From contig NZ_FOSE01000005.1 of assembly GCF_900114185.1 (NCBI RefSeq), positions 124,001-188,000 on the forward strand: a DNA stretch of 64,000 nucleotides, given 5' to 3'. A program made the position numbers and the translations under genes. The notes beneath the pieces were generated by a model. That model worked only from the letters and a program-made list of their open reading frames with translations, was not told where the DNA came from and made no database searches. Source of the DNA: Cellulomonas sp. KH9 (GTDB lineage Bacteria; Actinomycetota; Actinomycetes; Actinomycetales; Cellulomonadaceae). Positions 24,347 through 32,012 of this stretch are shown here, one piece after another. The stretch's first letter is position 1. Each line of letters opens with the position of its first letter.

Positions 24347-24492
24347 TCGCCCTTCCACCAGCGCGCCATCCCGGCGGTGAAGACGTCGAACGCGCGCTCG
24401 GGGGACGCGGCGACGGTGAGGGTCCGGACGATCGGCGCGGTGTCGCCCGCGGGGACCGGGCTGGTGGTGCCGACCTGCTGCTCGGTGCTCAT
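23974..24492 (-). CDS. SRPBCC/AHSA1-like protein, partner of an ArsR regulator
   Basis: 172 aa. Typical AHSA1 pattern: IVRTLTVAASPERAFDVFTA, ARWWKGDYHLGDQPFVDVVV, EPREGGRWYERDADGAECTW, GRVLAWEPPGRLVLAWQI and a C-terminal GSPGGWGGLLEDFA. Such small ligand-binding proteins are commonly the second gene of ArsR-SRPBCC pairs in actinobacteria. It overlaps the regulator stop by 4 nt. The ligand is unknown. Its 3' end is convergent with, and overlapped by, the read-through tail of the PIN toxin. Confidence 0.87.
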   Translation of the reverse strand: MSTEQQVGTTSPVPAGDTAPIVRTLTVAASPERAFDVFTAGMARWWKGDYHLGDQPFVDVVVEPREGGRWYERDADGAECTWGRVLAWEPPGRLVLAWQISADWAYDPGLLTEVEVRFTGMTGADGAVTTRVDFEHRGLEAYAKRAVEMRASLGSPGGWGGLLEDFATATAG

Positions 24493-24815
24493 GGGCTCTC
24501 CTCGGGTGCGGCGGGGTCCTGCTCGACTGCACGGGCGTACGCGGCGAGCGAGTCGTCCCAGAACCTGTCCAGGTACGCGCGCAGGGCCGCGACGCCGCGG
24601 GTGTCCAGCCGGTAGACGCGCTGGGTCCCGACGGCGGTGTCGGTGACGAGGCCGGCGTCCTTCAGCACGCGCAGGTGCTGCGAGACGGCCGGCCGGCTCA
24701 CGGGCAGGCGTGCGGCGAGCTCGCCGACCGGCTGCGGCCGCTCTGCGACCAGTTCCAGGACGCTGCGACGCGTCGGGTCGCCGAGGGCGTCGAGGACCGT
24801 TCCGTAAGTCGTCAC
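24489..24815 (-). CDS. ArsR-family transcriptional regulator
   Basis: 108 aa winged helix: TVLDALGDPTRRSVLELVAE, RPQPVGELAARLPVSRPAVS, QHLRVLKDAGLVTDTAVGTQ, RVYRLDTRGVAALRAYLDRF. There is no metal-binding CxC in helix 3, so it is of the non-metal ArsR type that accompanies SRPBCC genes. I chose GTG 24815 rather than an upstream start at 24851 because a strong promoter ends 7 nt before this codon, implying a leaderless mRNA, and because the longer form adds an atypical N-terminus. Confidence 0.88.
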   Translation of the reverse strand: MTTYGTVLDALGDPTRRSVLELVAERPQPVGELAARLPVSRPAVSQHLRVLKDAGLVTDTAVGTQRVYRLDTRGVAALRAYLDRFWDDSLAAYARAVEQDPAAPEESP

Positions 24816-24822
24816 GAACGGT

Positions 24823-24851
24823 AAGTTACGACTGACGGACAAACGGGTCAA
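24823..24851 (-). promoter_or_regulatory. Promoter of the ArsR-SRPBCC pair (leaderless)
   Basis: On the minus strand TTGACC (24851-24846), exactly 17 bp, then TAACTT (24828-24823) and 7 nt to the GTG start. The -10 hexamer is part of the small palindrome GTAACTTAC (GTAA, one base, TTAC), a plausible operator half for the ArsR protein itself. Confidence 0.7.
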
Positions 24852-24991
24852 GAGGGACGGAGCCCGCCAACCCCGATCAGGTGCTGCCTCCTCTCCTTGC
24901 CCCAGGAAGCACCCGTCCAGCGCGCTGGCGTCGAACCCGTCGCCGCCGATCGAGGGAGGCCGTCGTGAGCCGCGTGGGTCGACGTCAGGGG

Positions 24992-25264
24992 TCGACCGAG
25001 GCAGACCGGCGCTCGGCCTGGCTGATCCTGCGCGACCGCTTCCCGAGCGCCGAGCACCTGGCGGGCAGCGACGTCCCGGTGCGCGTGCTGTACGGCACCG
25101 CCGACGACGTCGTGCCGTCGCGGCTCTCGGCGGAGCTCGCGGCGCGTGTGGGCAACCTGCAGGGCGAGGTGGCGGTGCCCGGAGCCGGCCACAACGACGC
25201 GATCTGGTTCGGGCCGCGCCTCGCGGACGAGGTGGTCGAGCTCTCGCAGGCGGTCGTCGGCTAG
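24992..25264 (+). pseudogene. C-terminal remnant of an alpha/beta hydrolase
   Basis: About 90 residues resemble the end of an alpha/beta hydrolase: AWLILRDRFPSAEHLAGSDV, PVRVLYGTADDVVPSRLSAE (strand with the acid residue) and VAVPGAGHNDAIWFG (catalytic His), ending at 25264. The nucleophile elbow (GxSxG), oxyanion region and about 180 N-terminal residues are missing, and the sequence upstream is Arg-rich noise. It overlaps the acyltransferase stop on the other strand by 4 nt. A decayed gene is the simplest reading. Confidence 0.65.
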
Positions 25265-25875
25265 CTCGCCGACAGTTGCGGCGTGACCTCGTAGGACGTC
25301 AGGCGGGCGCGCTTGGTCGGCAGGTCGACCTCGGGGCCGAGGGTGAAGCCGATCCGTTCCACCACGCGCAGCAGGGCCGCGTTGCGGGCGTCGGGCTCGC
25401 CGACGATCCGTGTCGCGCCCGTGCCGTCCGCCAGCACCTGGCACATCGCGCGCAGCAGCCGCGGCGCGTAGCCCGCGACCGGGCGTGGGGGCCGGGCACC
25501 GACGAGCACGTGCGCACCGAGGTCGCCGGGCTGCACGTCGTAGACCTCGCCCACCGGGTCGTGCGCGGGCTCGTACGCCTGCACGAGCGCGACGGGCATG
25601 CCGTCGATCCGCACGAGCAGCGCGTGGTGGTGCGCCATCGCGTCGACCACCGCGTAGGTCTCCCGCAGCTCGGCGACCGTCAGCCCGCCCAGCCCCCAGA
25701 ACGCCGTGCCGCGGGCCGTGCACCACGCGTGCAGCGTCGGGATGTCGACGTCGAGGTCGAGCACCGCGGTGGTCAGCACGCCGAGGCCGTCGACGGGCCG
25801 CTCGTCGAGCACGGACCCGCCGGGGAGCCCGGCCCACACCGACGTCAGGCCCACGGCGCCCGTCCCGACGCTCAC
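25261..25875 (-). CDS. Second siderophore-type GNAT acyltransferase (IucB/AlcB-like)
   Basis: 204 aa. It shares with the operon's other acyltransferase (29938-30648) the blocks PGDLGAHVLVGARPP, IVGEPDARNAALLRVVERIG and EVDLPTKRARL (there PGDVGMHLLV, VEPDVRNTAIAAKN, EIDLPGKRAAL), so the two are paralogues of the IucB/AlcB/RhbD hydroxamate acyltransferase family. GTG 25875 overlaps the stop of the acylase-family gene (GTGA). It is the last gene of the siderophore operon. A second transferase could add a different acyl group to N-hydroxycadaverine; this is inference. Confidence 0.8.
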   Translation of the reverse strand: MSVGTGAVGLTSVWAGLPGGSVLDERPVDGLGVLTTAVLDLDVDIPTLHAWCTARGTAFWGLGGLTVAELRETYAVVDAMAHHHALLVRIDGMPVALVQAYEPAHDPVGEVYDVQPGDLGAHVLVGARPPRPVAGYAPRLLRAMCQVLADGTGATRIVGEPDARNAALLRVVERIGFTLGPEVDLPTKRARLTSYEVTPQLSAS

Positions 25876-28058
25876 TCCCCTTCCCCCGCCGGCGGCTCGG
25901 GGGTCAGCCGCGCCCAGTCGGTCACGACCTCGACGGTCCCCGCCACCGCCCACGTCGCGTGCTGGTCCGCGAAGTGCGGGCTGCGCGGGTCGCCGCTGCT
26001 GCCGAACGGCACGCCCCAGCGGCTGCGCGACCGGTCCTGCAGGTCCCACACCCACCGGGCCACCGACCCGCGGAACGCGCCGTCGGTCACGCCGGGGACC
26101 GTCCCGGTGCAGCGCACGGTGTCCTGGTCGCCGCCGAGCGGCAGCGCCGGGACGACGGGCACGGCCGCCCCCGGGACGTCCGCCAGCAGGTGGGCCGGGA
26201 GCACAATGTGCCGCGCTCCCCAGGTGCCGCCGTCCGCGAGCGCGGCGACCTCCTCCAGCGCGGCCCGCACGTGCGCGGGCCCGTCGATGCCCAGGTCGAC
26301 GCGTCCGAGCAGCGCGGGCAGCGCCGCCCCGACCCGCCCGCGCAGGCTGAACCACGCGTCGAACGCCGGGCCGGCGAAGTGCGAGGCCCCGAGCGCGCTG
26401 ACCGCGGGCTCCTCGACGAGGCGGGCGACCAGCACGGCGCGCAGGTCCGCGAGCAGCGCGGCCTGCGGGGACTCCGCGTCCATGTGCAGGTCCCACGCCA
26501 GCAGCGCGTCACGGACCGCCTCGGCCGCCGGGCTCAGGCCGTCGAGACCCGCGACGTGCCGCAGCAGCCGACCGGCCCCCGCCCAGTGCGTGTCGCCGTG
26601 GACGTCGCCCAGGTCGCCGACGCGCCACACCGCCCGTCCGGCGAGCAGGTCGGTGATGCGCGCCGCGCGGTCCGGTGCGTAGACGCTGCCGTGGTCACGG
26701 TCCGCGGTGGCCGGTCGCTCGTTCGCGTCGACGGCGACGTCCGTGACCTCGCGCGGCGCGGCCAGGGCGCGCCACCGGCGCGGTGCGTGCGTGGGGTCCC
26801 ACGCGCGCAGCGACAGCAGGCGGTCGTCCGGCGCGCGGTCGGCCACGCGGCCCGCGTCGAACGTCAGCACCGTCCCGGTCGAGTCGGCGGCCAGGACGCG
26901 GTTGACGGGGTCGACCCAGCCGGTGAGCGCGGCGGCGACGTCGTGCGCGGTGCGGGCGCGCAGCAGCGGGCGCAGGCACGCGAACCCGAGGTCCGCGTCG
27001 ACCTGTGCCTGCAGCCGCACGGACCGCGCCTCCTCCAGCCCGGCGCGCGGCAGGGCCCCGGTGACGACGCCGTCCTGGTCGAGGGGGCGTCCCGGCGGCA
27101 TGCCGCGCACGACGACGGGCCCGCGATCGGTCTCCAGGACGTCGACGGTCAACGGCTCCCCGCCGCGTACGCGCACGTGCACGGTGTGGGAGGTGACGGG
27201 CTCCGTGCCGTGCGGGCCGAAGGCCTGCCAGCCGTCGTCGTCGCGCAGCAGCAGCTCGCGGTACAGCTCGGCGGCGTGCGCGGCGGCGTTGGTGATGCCC
27301 CACGCGGCGCTGCCGGTGTGACCGAAGTGCGGCAGCCCGGGGACGCCGGGGAACGCGAGCCCGAGGACGTCGTACTCGGGGCATGCGAGGCGGATCTGCT
27401 GGTAGGGGCCGGGCAGCTCCAGGACGCGGTGCGGGTCGCCCGCGAGCAGCGGCACGCCCGTCCCGGTGCGCGAGCCGTGCAGGGCCCACGCGTTGGAGCC
27501 GCTGGTCGGCCCGTCGGCGGCGGGGTCGAACAGCCGCACGAGGTCCAGGGGGTCGACGTCGGCGAGCCCGGGGTGACCGGAGTACCGGGCGGTGCGCACC
27601 AGGTGGTCGTGCCACAGCACGCGCGGGAACGTCGAGAACAGCGCGTGGTTCACGAGGAACACCCCCAGCGGCGCCCACGCCGGCCACGGGTCGTCGGGCG
27701 TGGTGCCGCCCAGCACCCGGTCGAGCTCGTCGACCTCGACCGGCCGCGGCGCCGAGGCGAGCCCGGCGTCGACCCCGGCCGTGTACGCGTCGACCCACGC
27801 GCGGTCGTCGCCGCCGAGCGCGGCGTACGCGCGCTGCGCCAGGTCCGGCAGCCGCAGGCGGTGCGCGACGACGTCCCACGCGATGCCGCCTTCCCCGAGG
27901 TGCTCGGCGAGCCGACCCTCGGCACGCCAGCGGTCGGCCTGCACCTGCCACGTGCGGTCCCGCGCGGTCACCCAGCCCTGCCCGTACGCGAGGGAGTGCT
28001 CGTCGGACGCGCGCACGTGCGGCACGCCCCAGTCGTCCCGGAAGACCTCGAACGCCAT
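25872..28058 (-). CDS. Penicillin-acylase-family (Ntn) hydrolase in the siderophore operon
   Basis: 728 aa. The Ntn-hydrolase cleavage and catalytic site reads TSGSNAWALHGSRTGTGVPL with the nucleophile Ser188 after Gly187, then LAGDPHRVLELPGPYQQIRL, as in penicillin and acyl-homoserine-lactone acylases (SNNWV...LLANDPH type). The N-terminal alpha-chain region (EVFRDDWGVPHVRASDEHSL, AYGQGWVTARDRTWQVQADR) and the beta-chain tail (HFADQHATWAV) are complete. Unlike the pyoverdine acylase PvdQ there is no signal peptide, so it should act in the cytoplasm. ATG 28058 overlaps the desD stop (TGATG). Its position between the synthetase and an acyltransferase suggests it removes or swaps an acyl group on the siderophore or an intermediate. 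That role is inference. Confidence 0.88.
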   Translation of the reverse strand: MAFEVFRDDWGVPHVRASDEHSLAYGQGWVTARDRTWQVQADRWRAEGRLAEHLGEGGIAWDVVAHRLRLPDLAQRAYAALGGDDRAWVDAYTAGVDAGLASAPRPVEVDELDRVLGGTTPDDPWPAWAPLGVFLVNHALFSTFPRVLWHDHLVRTARYSGHPGLADVDPLDLVRLFDPAADGPTSGSNAWALHGSRTGTGVPLLAGDPHRVLELPGPYQQIRLACPEYDVLGLAFPGVPGLPHFGHTGSAAWGITNAAAHAAELYRELLLRDDDGWQAFGPHGTEPVTSHTVHVRVRGGEPLTVDVLETDRGPVVVRGMPPGRPLDQDGVVTGALPRAGLEEARSVRLQAQVDADLGFACLRPLLRARTAHDVAAALTGWVDPVNRVLAADSTGTVLTFDAGRVADRAPDDRLLSLRAWDPTHAPRRWRALAAPREVTDVAVDANERPATADRDHGSVYAPDRAARITDLLAGRAVWRVGDLGDVHGDTHWAGAGRLLRHVAGLDGLSPAAEAVRDALLAWDLHMDAESPQAALLADLRAVLVARLVEEPAVSALGASHFAGPAFDAWFSLRGRVGAALPALLGRVDLGIDGPAHVRAALEEVAALADGGTWGARHIVLPAHLLADVPGAAVPVVPALPLGGDQDTVRCTGTVPGVTDGAFRGSVARWVWDLQDRSRSRWGVPFGSSGDPRSPHFADQHATWAVAGTVEVVTDWARLTPEPPAGEGE

Positions 28059-29941
28059 CACGCACCGCCGTCGCGCGCGACCGGGTTGGCCAGCGTCCCG
28101 GCGTAGACGAGGGACGACGACTGGTCCGCCAGGTCGACCATCTGCAGCGTGTTGCGCAGCTGCAGGCGGTTGAGGCACGAGTGCGCGAACCGCGGCGCGC
28201 GCAGGTCGACCCCCGACGGCAGGTCCGGGTGGTCGGCGTGGTGCGCGTCGATCGTCTCGGCGACGACGCCCCAGAACGTGTCCTGCGCGATCACGCCGTC
28301 GGTGACGAGGATCGCGGCGAGGTGCCGCAGGACGCCGTCGAGCACGTCGGTGAAGATCGCGAGCGCCTTCTCTTCGTCGTCGACGACGGCGCGGATGCGA
28401 TCGACGTCGGGCGGCAGCGGGCGCCTCGACAGGACGGCGACCTCCTCACCGATGTCCTTGAGCAGCGCGCCGACGGGCACGTGGTCCTGCCACACGATCA
28501 GCACGTTCTCGCCGTGCGGCATGAACGCCAGGTCGTGCGCGCGCAGGCAGTGCACGAGCGGGCGCAGGTAGACGCGCAGGTAGGCGCGCAGCCAGTCGGC
28601 GGGGTCGAGGCCGGACGCGCGGACGGCGGCGGTTGCGTAGGCGTCGCCGGCCGCGTCGCGGTGCAGCAGCGCGGCCATCGTCGCCGCACGCTGCCCGGGC
28701 CGCAGCAGCGGCACGGGCGACTCGCGCCACAGCGCGGCGAGCATCTTGCGGTGCGCGTTGGGCTGCGGTGTGCGGTGGTAGACGTCGCCGGTGTACCCGA
28801 CCGACGCGTGCTCGCGCAGCACGCGCACGCCGCACGCGGCCAGCTCCGGGTCGGTGTGCACGAGGTCGGCGACCCAGTCGTTGATCGCGGGCGTCGCGCG
28901 CATGTACGCCGGGCTCAGGCCGCGCAGGAACCCCATGTTCTGGATCGCGACGGCCGTCTTCACGTAGTCGCGGTGCGGGGTCGTGACGTTGAGGAACGTG
29001 CGGATCGACTGCTGCGCGCGGTACGCGTCGACGGACTCGCCCAGCAGCACCAGGGCGCGGCGCGCGACGTCGGGGGCGAACGTCACCGCGACCTTGTGCT
29101 CCCACTGCCACGGGTGCACCGGCAGGTAGCGGTAGTCGGCCGGGTCGAGGTCCACGGCGCGCAGCCGGTCGGCGAACCCGGCGAGGACCTCGGGACCGAG
29201 CTCGCGCACGTACAGCGCGTCCTCGTCGAGCCCGGCGCCCAGGGCCAGGTGGCTGCGGTCGCGCCGCACGGCGAGCCACACCAGCCGCACGTCGCGGCCC
29301 GCTTCCGGGGCGTAGGCGTCGTGCTCGCTCACGCCGTAGCCGATCCGCCCGTTGTTCGCGACGAACCCCGGGTGCCCCTCCGTCATCGCGGCCTCCACGA
29401 CGGGGAGGTCGGCGTGCAGCAGGTCCGCCACCGGGGGCCCGGGGTGCGCCCGCTTGTACGCGGCGGACGCGAGGGTCGCCGAGAGCTCCTCCAGGTAGAG
29501 CGCCAGCAGGTCGTCGGGGATGCGCAGCAACGGCTGCAGCTCGAGCACGAGGTCGAGGACGTCGAGGTCGGCCGGGGTGCCGTCGACGTGCCGGGTGAGG
29601 GTGGGCTGGTCGACCACCCAGTGCTCCAGCGCGAGGCGCCGCGCCCGGAACCGGTACGCGACCTGCCCCGCCGGGGTGTCGAGCGCGACGACGTAGGCGT
29701 CCGGGCCGGCCGCGCGGTCGCGCGCGGGTGCGAGCAGGCGCTCGTGCGCGAACTCCGCCAGCGCCTTGGCGACGAGGTGCCGCTGCGCGGCGGCCAGGTG
29801 CTCGGGGGTCAGGTGGTCGGCGGGGTGCGGGCCGGGCGCGACGCGGTACGGGGCGTGCACGGTCCGGTGCGCGGTGGGCGCGGCGTGGTGTGCGGCGTGG
29901 TGCGCGGTGGGCGCCGCAGATGCGTCGGTGGGAGTGGTCAT
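28058..29941 (-). CDS. desD: NIS siderophore synthetase, IucA/IucC family (DesD-like)
   Basis: 627 aa, slightly longer than DesD (about 595) because of a His/Ala-rich leader of some 35 residues. Family motifs: HPGFVANNGRIGYGVSEHDA, LPVHPWQWEHKVAVTFAPDV, SIRTFLNVTTPHRDYVKTAV, AIQNMGFLRGLSPAYMRATP and AHDLAFMPHGENVLIVWQDH (ATP-binding region). In desferrioxamine biosynthesis this enzyme uses ATP to condense N-hydroxy-N-succinylcadaverine units into linear or cyclic trihydroxamates. Coupled by 4-nt overlap to the upstream acyltransferase. Product identity (for example desferrioxamine E or B) cannot be read from sequence. Confidence 0.92.
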   Translation of the reverse strand: MTTPTDASAAPTAHHAAHHAAPTAHRTVHAPYRVAPGPHPADHLTPEHLAAAQRHLVAKALAEFAHERLLAPARDRAAGPDAYVVALDTPAGQVAYRFRARRLALEHWVVDQPTLTRHVDGTPADLDVLDLVLELQPLLRIPDDLLALYLEELSATLASAAYKRAHPGPPVADLLHADLPVVEAAMTEGHPGFVANNGRIGYGVSEHDAYAPEAGRDVRLVWLAVRRDRSHLALGAGLDEDALYVRELGPEVLAGFADRLRAVDLDPADYRYLPVHPWQWEHKVAVTFAPDVARRALVLLGESVDAYRAQQSIRTFLNVTTPHRDYVKTAVAIQNMGFLRGLSPAYMRATPAINDWVADLVHTDPELAACGVRVLREHASVGYTGDVYHRTPQPNAHRKMLAALWRESPVPLLRPGQRAATMAALLHRDAAGDAYATAAVRASGLDPADWLRAYLRVYLRPLVHCLRAHDLAFMPHGENVLIVWQDHVPVGALLKDIGEEVAVLSRRPLPPDVDRIRAVVDDEEKALAIFTDVLDGVLRHLAAILVTDGVIAQDTFWGVVAETIDAHHADHPDLPSGVDLRAPRFAHSCLNRLQLRNTLQMVDLADQSSSLVYAGTLANPVARDGGA

Positions 29942-30648
29942 CGCAGGTCCTCACGGGGGGCACGAGCGCCCGGGACGGTGGCGGGGCCGGGCGCCGGAGG
30001 CGTGCGCAGCCCGGGTCCCGGGCCCGGGTCGGTGGTGCGCGGCCGGCTGCCCAGGCGGCTCGCGGCGAAGTCCTCGCGCGTGCACACCGACAGGGCCGCG
30101 CGCTTGCCGGGCAGGTCGATCTCCCGCACCACGCGGAACCCCGCGGCGGCGTTCTTCGCGGCGATGGCGGTGTTGCGCACGTCCGGCTCGACGACGACCC
30201 GCTGGGCGCGCAACGTGCCGAAGCAGAAGCGCAGGGTCGCGGCCATGACCGCGTCCGTGAGGCCGTGCAGCGGTGCGCCCTGCGGGGGCGCCACCAGCAG
30301 GTGCATCCCCACGTCGCCCGGGCGGGCCCGGTACAGGCCCTTGAGCAGCACCCGCGACGGGTCGTACGTCTCGACCATGAACGTGGGACGGCCCGCGACG
30401 CGGCCGAGCCACGCGTGCTCGTCGGTCGATGCCGCGAGCCGCTGCTCGTAGGCGAGCACGTCGTCGAGGCCCAGGTCCGTCATCCGCCAGTACGCCGACG
30501 CGGGGTGCGTGAGCCAGTGGTGCAGCGTGAGGGCGTCACGCTCGGGGACGACGCGGTCGAGGCGGACCGGGCCGATGCGCTTCCAGGCCTCGTCGCGGAC
30601 CGTCGAGGCGGACAGCGGCTCGGTCGGCAGCGAGCGTGGCGTGCTCAT
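29938..30648 (-). CDS. desC: N-hydroxycadaverine acyltransferase (DesC-like GNAT)
   Basis: 236 aa. Domain of the IucB/AlcB type: LTLHHWLTHPASAYWRMTDL, RPTFMVETYDPSRVLLKGLY, PGDVGMHLLVAPPQ, VVVEPDVRNTAIAAKNAAAG and VREIDLPGKRAALSVCTRED. In the Des pathway it transfers succinyl or acetyl from CoA onto N-hydroxycadaverine. The last 35 residues are Pro/Gly-rich and probably disordered. ATG 30648 overlaps the hydroxylase stop (ATGA). Confidence 0.9.
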   Translation of the reverse strand: MSTPRSLPTEPLSASTVRDEAWKRIGPVRLDRVVPERDALTLHHWLTHPASAYWRMTDLGLDDVLAYEQRLAASTDEHAWLGRVAGRPTFMVETYDPSRVLLKGLYRARPGDVGMHLLVAPPQGAPLHGLTDAVMAATLRFCFGTLRAQRVVVEPDVRNTAIAAKNAAAGFRVVREIDLPGKRAALSVCTREDFAASRLGSRPRTTDPGPGPGLRTPPAPGPATVPGARAPREDLR

Positions 30649-32012
30649 GCGCCCGTCCCGGCGGACGCACCGACGGTCCCGGCCGGCACGGGGCTGCCGT
30701 CCCGGGGCACCCCGAAGTCCTGGAACGCGATCCGCGTCTCGCGCGGGTACACCTCGCGCCCGCACACGGCGGCGAGGATCGTCGACGACCGCCACGCACC
30801 GAAACCCAGGTCCGGTGCGGTGACGCCGTGCGTGTGCTCCTCGCCGTTCTGCACGAAGACGCGGCGGCGGCCGCCGTCGACCGAGTAGTCCCGCGCGACG
30901 GCCAGCCGCCCGTGCTCGTCGCGGTCGAGGCGGTCGGCGATCGGCGCGATCACGTCGGGGACCTGTGCGGCGTAGCCCGTGGCCAGCACCAGCGCCTCGG
31001 TGGTGCGCTCGTGCTCGACGCCGAGCTGCGCGTGGTGCAGCCGCAGCGTGTACCGCTCGCCGTCCCACACCGCCCGGCGCACCTCGGTGTCGGTCAGCAG
31101 GGTCGTCGGCACGGGCCCGGCGGCGCTCATGCGGTAGAGGGTGTCGTAGATGTCGTCGACGAGGGAAGCACTGATGCCCTTGGACAGGCTCCGCTGCTCG
31201 CGCGCGAGCCGGTCGCGCAGGGCCGTGGGCAGGGCGTGGAAGTGGTCGGTGTACTCCGGCGACGTCATCTCGAGCGTGAGCTTCGTGTACTCCATGGGGA
31301 AGAACCGCGGCGAGCGCGTCACCCAGTCCAGGCGCGGGCCGCCCGGCCCGGTCGCGTCGAGCAGGTCGCGGTAGATCTCGGCGGCCGACTGCCCGGACCC
31401 GACCACCGTCACCGACCCGGCCGCGCGCAGCCGGTCGCGGTGCGGCAGGTACTGCGACGAGTGGACCACCGGCCCGTCGAGCCCGCGCAGCGCGGCGGGC
31501 ACCACGGGCTGCGTCCCGACGCCGAGCACGACGTGGCGCGTGCGGTACGACTCGACGCCGTCGGCGGTGCGGGCGTGCACGACGTAGAGGTCGGGATCGT
31601 GCGGGTCCACCTCGACGGCCGTGACGTCGCGGTCCCAGCGCAGCGACGGGAGCTGCTGCGCGACCCAGCGGCAGTACGCGTCGTACTCCGCACGCAGCGG
31701 GTAGAAGCTCTCGCGGATGTAGAACGGGTACAGCCGCCCGGTGGCCTTGAGCCACGCGAGGAACGAGTACCGGCTGGTCGGGTCGGCCATCGTCACGAGG
31801 TCCGCGAGGAACGGCACCTGGATCGTCGCGCCCTCGAGCATCATCCCGGGGTGCCAGCGGAACTCCGGGGCGCGGTCGAGGAAGACGGTGTCGAGGTCGA
31901 GGGGGTCCGCGAGCGCGGCCAGACCCAGGTTGAACGGACCGACGCCGACGCCGACGACGTCGTGGACGCGGGCGTCGGGGCGGACGGTCGGCAGGGCGGG
32001 GGTCGCCGTCAC
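30645..32012 (-). CDS. desB: Lysine/cadaverine N-hydroxylase (DesB-like flavin monooxygenase)
   Basis: 455 aa. FAD site VVGVGVGPFNLGLAALADPL at the N-terminus, the substrate-channel block DRAPEFRWHPGMMLEGATIQ and VPFLADLVTMADPTSRYSFL, the NADPH site VTVVGSGQSAAEIYRDLL, and the C-terminal ALVLATGYAA. This is the IucD/DesB family that N-hydroxylates cadaverine (or lysine) with O2 and NADPH. GTG 32012 overlaps the decarboxylase stop (GTGA). Confidence 0.93.
   Translation of the reverse strand: MTATPALPTVRPDARVHDVVGVGVGPFNLGLAALADPLDLDTVFLDRAPEFRWHPGMMLEGATIQVPFLADLVTMADPTSRYSFLAWLKATGRLYPFYIRESFYPLRAEYDAYCRWVAQQLPSLRWDRDVTAVEVDPHDPDLYVVHARTADGVESYRTRHVVLGVGTQPVVPAALRGLDGPVVHSSQYLPHRDRLRAAGSVTVVGSGQSAAEIYRDLLDATGPGGPRLDWVTRSPRFFPMEYTKLTLEMTSPEYTDHFHALPTALRDRLAREQRSLSKGISASLVDDIYDTLYRMSAAGPVPTTLLTDTEVRRAVWDGERYTLRLHHAQLGVEHERTTEALVLATGYAAQVPDVIAPIADRLDRDEHGRLAVARDYSVDGGRRRVFVQNGEEHTHGVTAPDLGFGAWRSSTILAAVCGREVYPRETRIAFQDFGVPRDGSPVPAGTVGASAGTGA

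Noticed and set aside
25872..28058. Secreted beta-lactam acylase for antibiotic degradation
   Set aside because: No signal peptide, and strict stop/start coupling with siderophore genes argues for a role in that pathway.
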